Below, one piece after another: positions 13,635-21,104 of a stretch of 21,596 nt of DNA. The notes under the pieces are model-generated. The model did not search any database. It worked only from the letters and a program-made list of their open reading frames with translations, and was not told the origin of the DNA. Numbering within the stretch: the first letter of the stretch is position 1; the number at the start of each line of letters is the position of its first letter. This DNA is from JBOZRQ01 sp050789255 (GTDB taxonomy: Bacteria; Bacillota; Sulfobacillia; Symbiobacteriales; Symbiobacteriaceae): positions 1-21,596 of the forward strand of contig JBOZRQ010000038.1 of NCBI GenBank assembly GCA_050789255.1, given 5' to 3'. Made by a program: the position numbers and the translations under genes.

Positions 13635-14795
13635 TTAACCGAGCACCAGGCTCTCCAGCTTGGAGAAGTCCGCCGGGATCTTGGTGGGCGCCTCCGAGAC
13701 CTTGATCGCCGTGTCCGGGTCCTTCAGGCCATGTCCGGTGAGCACAGCGACCACCTTGGGCCGGCGACCCCGCCCGGTGAAGGGCCGGTGGGCCGGGTCG
13801 GCGATCGGCCGGCCATCGATGCGGCCGCCGGCAGCCGAGCCCTCGAAGTAGCCGGACCCCGCCAGCTTGATCAGGCCGGCGATGGATGAACAGGAAGCGG
13901 GCTCCGCGAAGATGCCCTCGTTGGACGCCAGCAGGCGGTAGGCATCGAGCATCTCCTCGTCGGTGATGGCCCAGAAGCCGCCGCCGGAGTCCCGGGCGGC
14001 ATCGATGGCGCCCTGCCGGGTCGCCGGGCGCCCGATCTTGATCGCCGTGCCGACGGTCTTGGGATCATCCACCTCGCCCCCGTTATACAGCGGGGCTGCA
14101 CCGGCAGCCTGAATCCCCAGCATGCGGGGCAGGAACGGGTCGCCCATGCCGCCGCCGCAGTTCTCCACCCGGCCGATGCCGGCCTCAACGTACTCCTGAA
14201 AGCCCATCCAGTACGCCGTGATGTTGCCGGCGTTGCCGACCGGAATCGCCAGGAAGTCGGGGTAGCCGCCCAGGGCGTCCACCACCTCGAAGGAGGCGGT
14301 CTTCTGGCCCTGGAGCCGGTACGGGTTGACCGAGTTGACCAGGGCGATCTCGTGGTGGGCCTCGGAGAGCTGGCGGACCATGCGCAGGCCGTCGTCGAAG
14401 TTGCCCTCGATCTGGATCGTCTTGGCCCCGTACATGAGCGCCTGGGCCAGCTTGCCCATGGCGACGGCGCCGTCGGGGATCACCACGTAGCAGGCCAGGC
14501 CGGCCCGGGCCGCGTAGGCCGCAGCGGCAGCGCTGGTGTTGCCGGTGGAGGCGCAGATGACGGCCTTGGCACCGCCCTCCAGCGCCTTGGTCATTGCCAT
14601 CGTCATGCCGCGGTCCTTGAACGAGCCGGTGGGGTTGAGCCCCTCGAACTTCAGGTACAGGTCCAGACCCAGCTTCTCGCCAAGGCGGGGGGCGGGCACC
14701 AGGGGGGTGTTGCCCTCAAGCAGGGTCACGACCGGTGTGCGATCGGAAACGGGAAGGAAGCGGCGGTAGGAATTGATGACACCCTGCCAGGCCAT
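13635..14795 (-). CDS. thrC: threonine synthase
   Basis: A PLP enzyme that converts O-phosphohomoserine to threonine. EGNTPLVPAPRL and NPTGSFKDRGM, with PLP-binding Lys60, are diagnostic; STGNTSAAAAAYAARAG (83-99) and GNAGNITAYW (187-196) bind phosphate and cofactor. ATG 14795 follows AAGGGGTGG and gives MAWQGVINSYRRFLP, the standard start. At 386 residues it is longer than the ~350 of short-form relatives because of an insertion at about 319-346 (rich in Gly, Arg and Pro) before KVVAVLTGHGLKDP and a smaller one at 209-222. It is the middle gene of the Thr T-box operon. Confidence 0.97.
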   Translation of the reverse strand: MAWQGVINSYRRFLPVSDRTPVVTLLEGNTPLVPAPRLGEKLGLDLYLKFEGLNPTGSFKDRGMTMAMTKALEGGAKAVICASTGNTSAAAAAYAARAGLACYVVIPDGAVAMGKLAQALMYGAKTIQIEGNFDDGLRMVRQLSEAHHEIALVNSVNPYRLQGQKTASFEVVDALGGYPDFLAIPVGNAGNITAYWMGFQEYVEAGIGRVENCGGGMGDPFLPRMLGIQAAGAAPLYNGGEVDDPKTVGTAIKIGRPATRQGAIDAARDSGGGFWAITDEEMLDAYRLLASNEGIFAEPASCSSIAGLIKLAGSGYFEGSAAGGRIDGRPIADPAHRPFTGRGRRPKVVAVLTGHGLKDPDTAIKVSEAPTKIPADFSKLESLVLG

Positions 14796-14836
14796 GGGAC
14801 CACCCCTTTGCAAAAGTTCGGCGCCCGGTTTTGGTC

Positions 14837-14871
14837 GGGGCCGGGACTGCACATCTGGCAGCCCCGGCCCC
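14837..14871 (-). other. hairpin between thrS and thrC
   Basis: GGGGCCGGGGCTGC pairs with GCAGTCCCGGCCCC (14 bp, one G-U) around a 7-nt loop in the 84-nt gap. No T-run follows. It may stabilise the thrS end or set the relative levels of thrS and thrCB. Confidence 0.6.
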
Positions 14872-14879
14872 TCAGCAAT

Positions 14880-16835
14880 CTAGTCCTTCTTACCAGAGGC
14901 GGCCTTGCGGCTGGCCTCGTCAAGCTCCTTGGCTGCGATCTCACGGGTCGCCAGGGCCAGGAAGTCGGCCACCGGGTGGGCGCCCAAATCCTTCTGACCA
15001 CGGCGGCGGACCGCCACGGCGCCGGCCTCCATCTCCTTGTCGCCGACGACGAGGATATAGGGGACCTTCTGCATCTCGGCCTCACGGATCTTGTAGCCGA
15101 TCTTCTCGTTGCGGGTATCGACCTCCACGCGTAGCCCGGCCTTCTTCAGCTCGAGAGCGACGGTATTGGCGTACTCCTGATGCCTGTCGGTGATCGGCAG
15201 AATGCGGGCCTGCACCGGCGAGAGCCAGGCCGGGAAGGTGCCGGCGAAGTGCTCCGTCAGGATGCCGATGAAGCGCTCCAGCGAGCCCATGATCGCACGG
15301 TGGAGCATCACCGGGCGGTGCTCCTTGCCATCCTCGCCGATATAGGTGAGATCGAACTTGATCGGGAACTGGAAGTCCAGCTGCACCGTGGCGCACTGCC
15401 ACTTGCGGCCCAGGGCGTCCGTCACGTCGAAGTCGAGCTTCGGGCCGTAGAAGGCCCCGTCGCCGGGGTTCAGCTTGTAGGAGCGGCCCATGGACTCCAG
15501 CGCTCGGGCCAGGGAGGCCTCCGCCTCGTTCCACAGCTCGATCTCGCCGAGGAAGTCGTCGGGCCGGGTGGAAAGCTTGATCTCGTACGGCAGGCCAAAG
15601 GCGGAGTAGATGGTGTCGACCAGGCCGATCACCTCACGGATCTGCTCCTCGATCTGATCCGGCCGGACGAAGAGGTGGGCGTCATCCTGGTGCAGGCCCC
15701 GCACACGCATGAGGCCGTGCAGGGTGCCCGAGGACTCGTAGCGGGAGAGCGGGCCGTACTCGCCCATCTTAATGGGGAGGTCGCGGTAGGAGCGCAGCTC
15801 GCTCTTATAGACCACGCAGTGGTTGGGGCAGTTCATCGGCTTGGTGGCGAAGTCCTGATCCTCGGAGCGGATGGTGAACATGTTCTCCCGGTAATGGAAC
15901 CAGTGGCCGGAGGTCTCGTAGAGCTTGGAGGAGACGATCCACGGGGTGCGGACCTCCTGGTAGCCCAGGTCGACCTGCAGCTTGCGGCTCCAACCCTCCA
16001 GCTCCCGGTAGAGCTTGTAGCCCTTATCCAGCCAGTAGGCGAAGCCGGGGGCTACCTCCTCGAACCGGAAGAGCCCGAGCTCGGGGCCGATCTTGCGGTG
16101 GTCACGGCGCTTGGCCTCCTCCAGCTGGAAGAGGTACTGCTCCAGGTCGGCCTTGCTCTCAAAGGAGGTGCCGTAGATACGCTGGAGCTGCTTCTGGTCC
16201 TGCTTGCCCTCCCAATAGGCGCCAGCGACGGAGAGCAGCTTGAGGGCCTTGATGCGGCCGGTCGAGGGGATGTGCGGGCCGACGCACAGGTCGGTGAACT
16301 CGCCCTGCGTGTACATGGAGATGGCCTCGCCCTCGGGGATCTTGTCGACCAGGAGCACCTTCCACTCCTCGCCCTTCTTGGCGAAGAACTCCTTGGCGTA
16401 CTCCCGGCTCACCTCGGTGCGCGCCATCGGGTAGTCAGCCTCGACGATGCGGGCCATCTCGGCCTCGATCTTGACCAGGTCGTCCGGGGTGAACGGCCGG
16501 GGCATGTCGATGTCGTAGTAGTAGGTGTGCTCCAGGGGCGGGCCGACCGTCAGCTTGGCCTCGGGGAAGAGGCGCTTGACGGCCTGCGCCAGCACGTGGG
16601 TGCTGGTGTGGCGGAAGACCTCGCGGCCCTCCTCATCCTTGAAGGTGAGCACCATCAGGCTGCAGTCCTGGGTCAGCGCCGTAGCCAGGTCTACAGTGAC
16701 GCCGTCGACCTTGGCAGCCAGGGCCGCCTTGGCCAGGCCGCGGCCGATCTGGGCGATGGCATCGGCGATGGTGATGCCGTGCGGATACTCGCGCACGGAG
16801 CCGTCCGGCAGAGTGACTTTGACGATCTCAGACAT
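14880..16835 (-). CDS. thrS: threonyl-tRNA synthetase
   Basis: A class II synthetase that charges tRNA-Thr. Domains in order: TGS (about 1-62, VTLPDGSVREYPHGITIADA), the editing domain (about 65-225, with THVLAQAVKRLFPEA), the catalytic core with motif 2 and zinc-site MNCPNHC, motif 3 (MLHRAIMGSLERFIGIL), and the C-terminal anticodon domain (about 535-635, ILPITDRHQEYA). Length 651 is normal. ATG 16835 follows AAAGGGGCC. It heads thrS-thrC-thrB, so the synthetase and threonine biosynthesis share one Thr-sensing leader. Confidence 0.98.
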   Translation of the reverse strand: MSEIVKVTLPDGSVREYPHGITIADAIAQIGRGLAKAALAAKVDGVTVDLATALTQDCSLMVLTFKDEEGREVFRHTSTHVLAQAVKRLFPEAKLTVGPPLEHTYYYDIDMPRPFTPDDLVKIEAEMARIVEADYPMARTEVSREYAKEFFAKKGEEWKVLLVDKIPEGEAISMYTQGEFTDLCVGPHIPSTGRIKALKLLSVAGAYWEGKQDQKQLQRIYGTSFESKADLEQYLFQLEEAKRRDHRKIGPELGLFRFEEVAPGFAYWLDKGYKLYRELEGWSRKLQVDLGYQEVRTPWIVSSKLYETSGHWFHYRENMFTIRSEDQDFATKPMNCPNHCVVYKSELRSYRDLPIKMGEYGPLSRYESSGTLHGLMRVRGLHQDDAHLFVRPDQIEEQIREVIGLVDTIYSAFGLPYEIKLSTRPDDFLGEIELWNEAEASLARALESMGRSYKLNPGDGAFYGPKLDFDVTDALGRKWQCATVQLDFQFPIKFDLTYIGEDGKEHRPVMLHRAIMGSLERFIGILTEHFAGTFPAWLSPVQARILPITDRHQEYANTVALELKKAGLRVEVDTRNEKIGYKIREAEMQKVPYILVVGDKEMEAGAVAVRRRGQKDLGAHPVADFLALATREIAAKELDEASRKAASGKKD

Positions 16836-16874
16836 GGTGTCGGGCCCCTTTCTCGGGTGTGATTCTGGTCGGAG

Positions 16875-16961
16875 CAGAGGCGGTCGTTTACGATCGCCGA
16901 CGGGCAGGCCGGGGGCGTGGGGGGTGTCGGGGGGAGGATGCGCCCTTCCTCCCCCCGACTA
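16875..16961 (-). repeat. two-hairpin G-tract repeat, copy A (thrS leader)
   Basis: The inverted-orientation partner of 12153-12253. Its first hairpin is a perfect 13-bp stem, GTCGGGGGGAGGA / TCCTCCCCCCGAC. It begins directly after the T-tract of the thrS T-box terminator (TTATTTTT then AGTCGG) and ends 39 nt before thrS. Copy B is likewise preceded by TTATTTGA, so the junction beside a T-rich stretch may be a target preference or part of the element. Confidence 0.85.
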
Positions 16962-17232
16962 AAAATAAAAGACCTCTCGTCCCAAGAAAGGGACGAGAGG
17001 CTTAGCTCCCGTGGTTCCACCCTCGATTTCCCACGGCAAAAGCCGCAGGCTCGAATGCGCTGTATAGGGCGCCCCCTTCCTGCTTATCCGAGCTAGAATG
17101 CGCCGGTTTCGCAGGCAGGCTGTTGGGGTGGTTTCCCGCCGGATTTGAACCCGAGAGCGCTTTCAGCCGGTGGCGCTCCCTCTCTGGAGGGTATCGGTGG
17201 CGGTGTTGTCCCCGTCATTGCCAGGAATATTT
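16961..17232 (-). ncRNA. T-box leader of thrS-thrC-thrB (Thr)
   Basis: The T-box core AATCGAGGGTGGAACCACGG is at about 17009-17028. The terminator is a perfect 11-bp stem CCTCTCGTCCC/GGGACGAGAGG (16973-17000) followed by TCTTTTATTTTT. In Stem I, GGGAAACCACCCC gives an ACC (Thr) specifier at about 17130-17132. Uncharged tRNA-Thr should turn the operon on. Confidence 0.94.
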
Positions 17233-17238
17233 TCTGCT

Positions 17239-17268
17239 ATGCTACCACCGAGGCGGCTGCGATGTCAA
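17239..17268 (-). promoter_or_regulatory. thrS operon promoter
   Basis: A perfect -35 TTGACA (17263-17268), an 18-nt spacer, -10 TAGCAT (17239-17244). It starts 2 nt past the stop codon of the thioesterase gene. Confidence 0.8.
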
Positions 17269-17270
17269 CA

Positions 17271-17735
17271 CTATTCAGCGGTGCCCGGGTCAAGAAATTT
17301 CTGTGCCCGCTCCTCGTCGAGGGGGGCGAAGATGCCCCGGGCGCGGGCAACCTGGTTGCCTTCAGCGTCGCGGGCTTCGGCTCTAACCGCTATGATGCGC
17401 CGGTTGTCCGCCCGGAATTCGGCCGAGAAGGTATATGTATGCCCAACCCGAACTGGCCGGCGGAAGGTAACCTCGATCTTGCGCGTGACGGCGAACTGCA
17501 GCTGTGCATAGACCAGCTGGCTCATGACCTCGTCGAGCACCGCCGTGACCAGACCGCTGTGGCAGACCCCGGGCGGGCCCTGCATTTCGGCGGTGGGCGT
17601 AAAGTCGGTGACCGTGCGGTCACCCTCCAGGCGGATATTCAGACGAAGGCCGTTGGGGTTTTCTTCCCCACAGCCAAAGCACTTCCAGTGCAGGCCCTGC
17701 AAATGGTCGTGAGCGCGGACAAATGGTTCGGTCAT
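17271..17735 (-). CDS. PaaI/4HBT-type hotdog-fold thioesterase
   Basis: A single-domain hotdog protein of 154 residues, probably hydrolysing acyl-CoA or a related thioester; the substrate is unknown. CFGCGEENPNGLRL (19-32) is the Cys-rich N-terminal signature common in one branch of the family. GVCHSGLVTAVLDEVMSQL (56-74) holds the catalytic-helix region, with His59 and Asp68/Glu69. KIEVTFRRPVRVG forms the central strand. ATG 17735 follows GAGAGGGG; an ATG 39 nt upstream would add a tail with no similarity. It sits between ytxC and the thrS operon with a terminator upstream, so it is probably monocistronic; the promoter is not clear. Confidence 0.87.
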   Translation of the reverse strand: MTEPFVRAHDHLQGLHWKCFGCGEENPNGLRLNIRLEGDRTVTDFTPTAEMQGPPGVCHSGLVTAVLDEVMSQLVYAQLQFAVTRKIEVTFRRPVRVGHTYTFSAEFRADNRRIIAVRAEARDAEGNQVARARGIFAPLDEERAQKFLDPGTAE

Positions 17736-17799
17736 GGTGTCGCGACCCCTCTCTGGCGGAGATCCCTGCCCCATATTTTACTATAGGTCGTGCACGATT

Positions 17800-17838
17800 G
17801 AAAGAAAAAGGGCGGGAGGTGCTGCCATCCTCCCCCCC
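17800..17838 (-). terminator. intrinsic terminator of ytxC
   Basis: GGGGGGGAGG pairs with CCTCCCGCCC (one G/G mismatch) around a 9-nt loop, followed by TTTTTCTTTC, right after the ytxC stop. The G-tract stem resembles hairpin 1 of the repeats at 12153 and 16875, but no other similarity is seen. Confidence 0.88.
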
Positions 17839-17843
17839 GCTCT

Positions 17844-18758
17844 TCAGTGTCCCAGGGTGGCCTGCGGTGGATCCTCCGGCATTTCGGCCGGCAGGATACA
17901 CGTCTCACACCCGACGCACAGGGTCACGCGCTCGGCAAAGACGCTTTTGATCGTCTCAAGCCCCTCGTCCCAATCCTGAGAAGTATGACCGTGGACGGTT
18001 ATGCTGCGTGGAGCGAGGGTGATCAGGGCAGAGATCAGCAGGTCCTCGTAGTTGACCTCGCTCTCCACCATCTCGACCACAAACTCCTCCAGGTACTCGC
18101 TGCGGATAGCGCTTCCGGCGTCGTCCAGCAGCCGGAAAGTGCCTCCCGGGTTGATCTGAACATGAACATGGTCGATGCGGGGCTCCTGCACGTCTACGAA
18201 GTACTTGAGCAGCCGGACAAACTCACGGTACTCCCGCTCCATCAGGAAGTCGTCGACGGCGCGGTCCACGGCATCCTCCAGCTCTTCCACGTAGTCCCTC
18301 AGGCGGAAGGTGACAAAGCCCTCCAGGACGAGTTCGTCGCTGCCGTCGAGGAAGTCGCGCAGGCGATGCAGAATCTGGCTTTTGCGGCTGACCTTGTAGT
18401 GTTGCCCGCCGTCCGTGACCGATCCGGCCCCCAGGAGACTCTTTCCGGTATAGTCGGCGATCAGTTCCTGTTCGTCCCGGGAGAAATAGTTATAGGTGCC
18501 CCGGATGATCTTCCGGATCAGCTCCTGCTCCCACTTCTCCACAATGACATCGGACAGGGCATTGGCTACATAATGGCGCACCAACGCATCGTTGTCGGGA
18601 TCGCTGTGAATCTTGTAATCAAGAAAGGTGAATCTCCCACGGCTATTCTGGCCGACGCTGACACTGACGCCTTCTTCCTGAAGAAACCGAAACTCGTCAT
18701 CGAGACGCTGGCGGATCTCTTCAATGCTTGCGGCGGTCCCTATCGTGATCGCTTGCAC
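17844..18758 (-). CDS. ytxC: YtxC-family sporulation protein
   Basis: A 304-residue protein matching the YtxC family of endospore formers, whose molecular role is unknown. The strongest signature is EGFVTFRLRDYVEELEDAVD followed by FLMEREYREFVRLLKYFVDVQEP in the middle third. No signal peptide or membrane segment is seen, so it is probably cytoplasmic. The C terminus carries a Cys cluster, CVGCETC. GTG 18758 is chosen because GAGGGGTG lies 8 nt upstream and the longer frame reads through structured leader. In Bacillus, ytxC lies next to thrS; here only the thioesterase separates them, which supports the call. Confidence 0.87.
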   Translation of the reverse strand: MQAITIGTAASIEEIRQRLDDEFRFLQEEGVSVSVGQNSRGRFTFLDYKIHSDPDNDALVRHYVANALSDVIVEKWEQELIRKIIRGTYNYFSRDEQELIADYTGKSLLGAGSVTDGGQHYKVSRKSQILHRLRDFLDGSDELVLEGFVTFRLRDYVEELEDAVDRAVDDFLMEREYREFVRLLKYFVDVQEPRIDHVHVQINPGGTFRLLDDAGSAIRSEYLEEFVVEMVESEVNYEDLLISALITLAPRSITVHGHTSQDWDEGLETIKSVFAERVTLCVGCETCILPAEMPEDPPQATLGH

Positions 18759-18827
18759 GGCCGTTTCACCCCTCTTTGCAGGAGATCGGCTTGCCTGGGC
18801 TGAGCCCCAGCGGTGCGAAGTAGGACA

Positions 18828-18937
18828 GACGCCTTCCCGCAGGGAAGGCGACGGACGCTTCGCTCTAGAAGCCGAGGGTTGCCGTACTAGTATATGACCC
18901 CCCGCAAAAGAGTTATACGGTTCGGACGCCTTCCCGC
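18828..18937. repeat. 13-bp direct repeat and hairpin upstream of ytxC
   Basis: gacgccttcccgc occurs at 18828-18840 and 18925-18937, bracketing the candidate promoter below. The first copy is half of a perfect 8-bp hairpin (gccttccc/gggaaggc, 18831-18849) nested inside a GCGAAG/CTTCGC pair (18815-18820 with 18858-18863). The rest of 18759-19020 shows no gene. Confidence 0.55.
18889..18918 (-). promoter_or_regulatory. candidate sigma-E-type promoter of ytxC
   Basis: GTATAAC (18912-18918), 15 nt, CATATACT (18889-18896) on the minus strand. This resembles the mother-cell sigma-E pattern as I know it (about ATA-like -35, CATAnnnT -10). The -35 fit is imperfect; the guess is helped by the gene being sporulation-linked. 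Confidence 0.35.
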
Positions 18938-19020
18938 TCCATACTTGCACCCATTTTTGGATGGTCTAGCCATAGTTATGGTAATGCCCGAATGGAATCG
19001 TCTCCATGCGGACCGCCGCG

Positions 19021-19049
19021 TTGACGTGCGGCGGCTGTCATGGCACAAT
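19021..19049 (+). promoter_or_regulatory. folD promoter
   Basis: -35 TTGACG (19021-19026), a 17-nt spacer, -10 CACAAT (19044-19049). The predicted start near 19056 gives a 160-nt leader holding the riboswitch. Confidence 0.7.
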
Positions 19050-19085
19050 AAGCAGTGTTGATTCGCCCCATAACTAGCAGCTCCG

Positions 19086-19154
19086 AGTGTGACTGGCGTC
19101 AAGGTGGGCTACCACCGGGAAGCGCTCGGGGAATATTGGCCGCACGCCTGGGCC
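19086..19154 (+). ncRNA. ZTP (pfl) riboswitch of folD
   Basis: The leader contains GTGACTGGCG (19089-19098), then GGTGGGCTACCACCGGGAAG (19103-19122) and, after a linker, CCGCACGCCTGGGC (19140-19153). This combination and order is the ZTP/pfl aptamer signature as I know it. ZTP/ZMP signals a shortage of formyl-tetrahydrofolate, and folD is one of the classic regulated genes. A terminator begins at the next base, so ligand binding should prevent termination. Confidence 0.9.
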
Positions 19155-19197
19155 GAGACATCGCACCTTCGTTGTGTGCGATGTCTCCTTCTATTTT
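19155..19197 (+). terminator. expression-platform terminator of the ZTP riboswitch
   Basis: A perfect 12-bp stem GAGACATCGCAC/GTGCGATGTCTC with a 9-nt loop, followed by CTTCTATTTT. It abuts the aptamer's CCTGGGC arm and ends 17 nt before the folD start. Confidence 0.9.
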
Positions 19198-19214
19198 GGA
19201 GGGAAAGGCAAGCC

Positions 19215-20099
19215 ATGATTCTGCTGGAAGGAAAGAGCGTCGCCGAGTCGCTGCGCTTTGAGCTGATCACCCGCACCACCGCCCTGGCAGAGCTCGGGCG
19301 GGCGCCCAAGCTGGCGGCCGTGCTCGTGGGCAATGACAAGGCCTCTGACCTGTACCTGAAGCGCAAGGTGAAGATCGGGCGGGAACTGGGCATTGAAGTC
19401 GAGGAGCATCGCCTGCCGGACTGCTCCGAGGCGGAACTGGCTTCGCTGCTCTATTATCTGTCGATGCGAGATGACGTGGACGGGATCCTTCTGGAGCAGC
19501 CGTTGCCCTCGCATATCCACAAGGCGCACGTGATCAAGGCGATCAGCCCGACGAAGGATGTGGATGGCTCGACAGGCCACGCCGCAGGCCTGCTGACGGG
19601 CGATACCGCCGGGCTTACTCCGGCCACGCCTCTGGCGGTCATGCGCTTGCTGAGGCACTACCGCATTCCCCTGTGCGGCGCCGAGGTGGTGATCGTCGGG
19701 CACAGCCCGGTGGTGGGCAAGCCGCTGGCTCTGCTGATGCTACAGGAGAACGCCACGGTGACCGTCTGCCACAAGGAGACCCGTGACCTGTCCGCCCACA
19801 CCCGTCAGGCCGACGTAGTGGTCGTGGCCACCGGTGTTCCCGGGCTTGTGCGCGGGGAGATGCTGAAGCCCGGCAGTGTCGTGGTGGATGTCGGCATCAA
19901 CATTGTAGATGGCAAGACCGTCGGCGATGTCGATTTTGCGTCGGCAGCCGAGGTGGTCGGTGCGATCACGCCGGTGCCGGGCGGCGTCGGCCCGCTGACG
20001 ACGCTGACGATCCTGGAGAACACGGTGATCAGCGCCGAGCGGCACGCACGGCAGAAGGGCGTGCGGCGCCCTGCTCCGACGGCGATGGCCGCGGATTAG
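19215..20099 (+). CDS. folD: methylenetetrahydrofolate dehydrogenase/cyclohydrolase
   Basis: A bifunctional enzyme of one-carbon metabolism that oxidises 5,10-methylene-THF and hydrolyses methenyl-THF to 10-formyl-THF. YLKRKVKIGRELGIEVE (47-63) holds the catalytic Tyr47 and Lys51. LEQPLPSHI (93-101) and KDVDG (114-118) line the folate site. VIVGHSPVVGKPLALLML (159-176) binds NAD(P), and PVPGGVGPLTTLTILENT (253-270) is the C-terminal signature. Usually conserved positions vary: the common VQLPLP is LEQPLP, the GRS of the cofactor loop is GHS, and TPxG is TPLA. ATG 19215 follows GGAGGG. Length 294 is normal. Regulated by the upstream riboswitch. Confidence 0.96.
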   Translation: MILLEGKSVAESLRFELITRTTALAELGRAPKLAAVLVGNDKASDLYLKRKVKIGRELGIEVEEHRLPDCSEAELASLLYYLSMRDDVDGILLEQPLPSHIHKAHVIKAISPTKDVDGSTGHAAGLLTGDTAGLTPATPLAVMRLLRHYRIPLCGAEVVIVGHSPVVGKPLALLMLQENATVTVCHKETRDLSAHTRQADVVVVATGVPGLVRGEMLKPGSVVVDVGINIVDGKTVGDVDFASAAEVVGAITPVPGGVGPLTTLTILENTVISAERHARQKGVRRPAPTAMAAD

Positions 20100-20162
20100 T
20101 AGCCGGCCCGTAGCGGTGACAGACTAGCAACTGGGAAGTCGCACGCTAGGGGAGGTGGCTCT

Positions 20163-20978
20163 TTGGGCGAGAACCGTGGCCCGGGAATCGAGGTCGCACG
20201 TGGCGTTTTGAGCCTTCGGGTGATGATCGCCAACGTCTGCTTTCTGGGTGAGCCGGGCGGTGATTGGGTGTTGGTGGATGCCGGCGTGTGGAATTCGGAG
20301 GAAGCAATTTTGGGAACCGCCCGCGCCCGCTTTGGCGCCGACAGGGCGCCGAAGGCGATCCTTCTCACGCACGGCCATTTTGATCACATCGGCGCCCTGG
20401 ACGAGCTGCTGGAGCGCTGGGACGTGCCGGTATATGCGCACCCGCTGGAGATTCCGTACCTGACCGGTCAGGCGGACTATCCGCCCCCTGACCCGACCGT
20501 GGGCGGGGGCCTGATGGCCTGGCTATCCCCGCTCTACCCCCGGCGCGGGGTGAATCTGGGGGACCGGGTTAGGCCGCTGCCCGAGGATGGCAGCGTGCCT
20601 GGCGCGCCGGGCTGGCGCTGGATTCACACCCCGGGTCACACGCCAGGCCACGTCTCCTTCTTCCGGGATGCCGACCGGGTGCTGGTGGCCGGAGACGCCT
20701 TCACCACCGTGCAGCAGGAGTCCGCCCTGGCCGTGGCGCTGCAGGAGAAGGAGATTCACGGGCCGCCCGCCTACTTCACGACGGACTGGAAGGCCGCCGA
20801 GGCATCGGTGCAGCAACTGGAGTCGCTGCACCCATCGGCGGTGGTGACCGGGCACGGTCGGCCCATGGAGGGCAAGGAGTTGAGTGAGGCGCTGGAGGAG
20901 TTGGTGGAGCACTTCCAGGAGATTGCCGTGCCAGACCACGGGCGCTATGTACCTGAGGAGCCTCGAACCCAGTTGTAA
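20163..20978 (+). CDS. MBL-fold metallo-hydrolase
   Basis: A 271-residue metallo-beta-lactamase-fold hydrolase with a two-metal site: HGHFDH (His70, His72, Asp74, His75), HTPGHTPGH (His159 or His163), VAGDAF (Asp178) and VTGHGRPM (His231). No signal peptide is seen, so it is cytoplasmic. The substrate is unknown; thioesters, lactones and phosphodiesters are all used by this family. TTG 20163 is preferred because GGGGAGGTGG lies just upstream. It lies 63 nt after folD with no promoter or terminator visible, so it may be co-transcribed. Confidence 0.9.
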   Translation: MGENRGPGIEVARGVLSLRVMIANVCFLGEPGGDWVLVDAGVWNSEEAILGTARARFGADRAPKAILLTHGHFDHIGALDELLERWDVPVYAHPLEIPYLTGQADYPPPDPTVGGGLMAWLSPLYPRRGVNLGDRVRPLPEDGSVPGAPGWRWIHTPGHTPGHVSFFRDADRVLVAGDAFTTVQQESALAVALQEKEIHGPPAYFTTDWKAAEASVQQLESLHPSAVVTGHGRPMEGKELSEALEELVEHFQEIAVPDHGRYVPEEPRTQL

Positions 20979-20999
20979 CGTTGGTCGAAGCAGGGCGAC

Positions 21000-21022
21000 G
21001 GCGGGGGCTGCGAGCCCCTGCC
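21000..21022 (+). terminator. hairpin after the MBL gene
   Basis: GGCGGGGGCT-GCG-AGCCCCTGCC forms a 10-bp stem with one G-U pair, 21 nt after the stop. There is no T-run. It is a weak terminator candidate for folD-MBL. Confidence 0.45.
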
Positions 21023-21104
21023 GAAGTGATATTCAGTCATGCATAGCCTCTGGAACTTTTTGGATCGGGACCCGTGGCCCGCAAAGCCGCATCGGACCGT
21101 CCAC

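Noticed and set aside
17812..17840. Third copy of the G-tract repeat after ytxC
   Set aside because: Only the G/C stem is similar. The second half (GTCGGCGATCGT..CGACCGCCTCTG) is missing, and the site functions well as an ordinary intrinsic terminator.
18887..19102. 71-codon minus-strand frame upstream of ytxC
   Set aside because: It is antisense to the folD promoter and riboswitch region, has no ribosome site and no motif.
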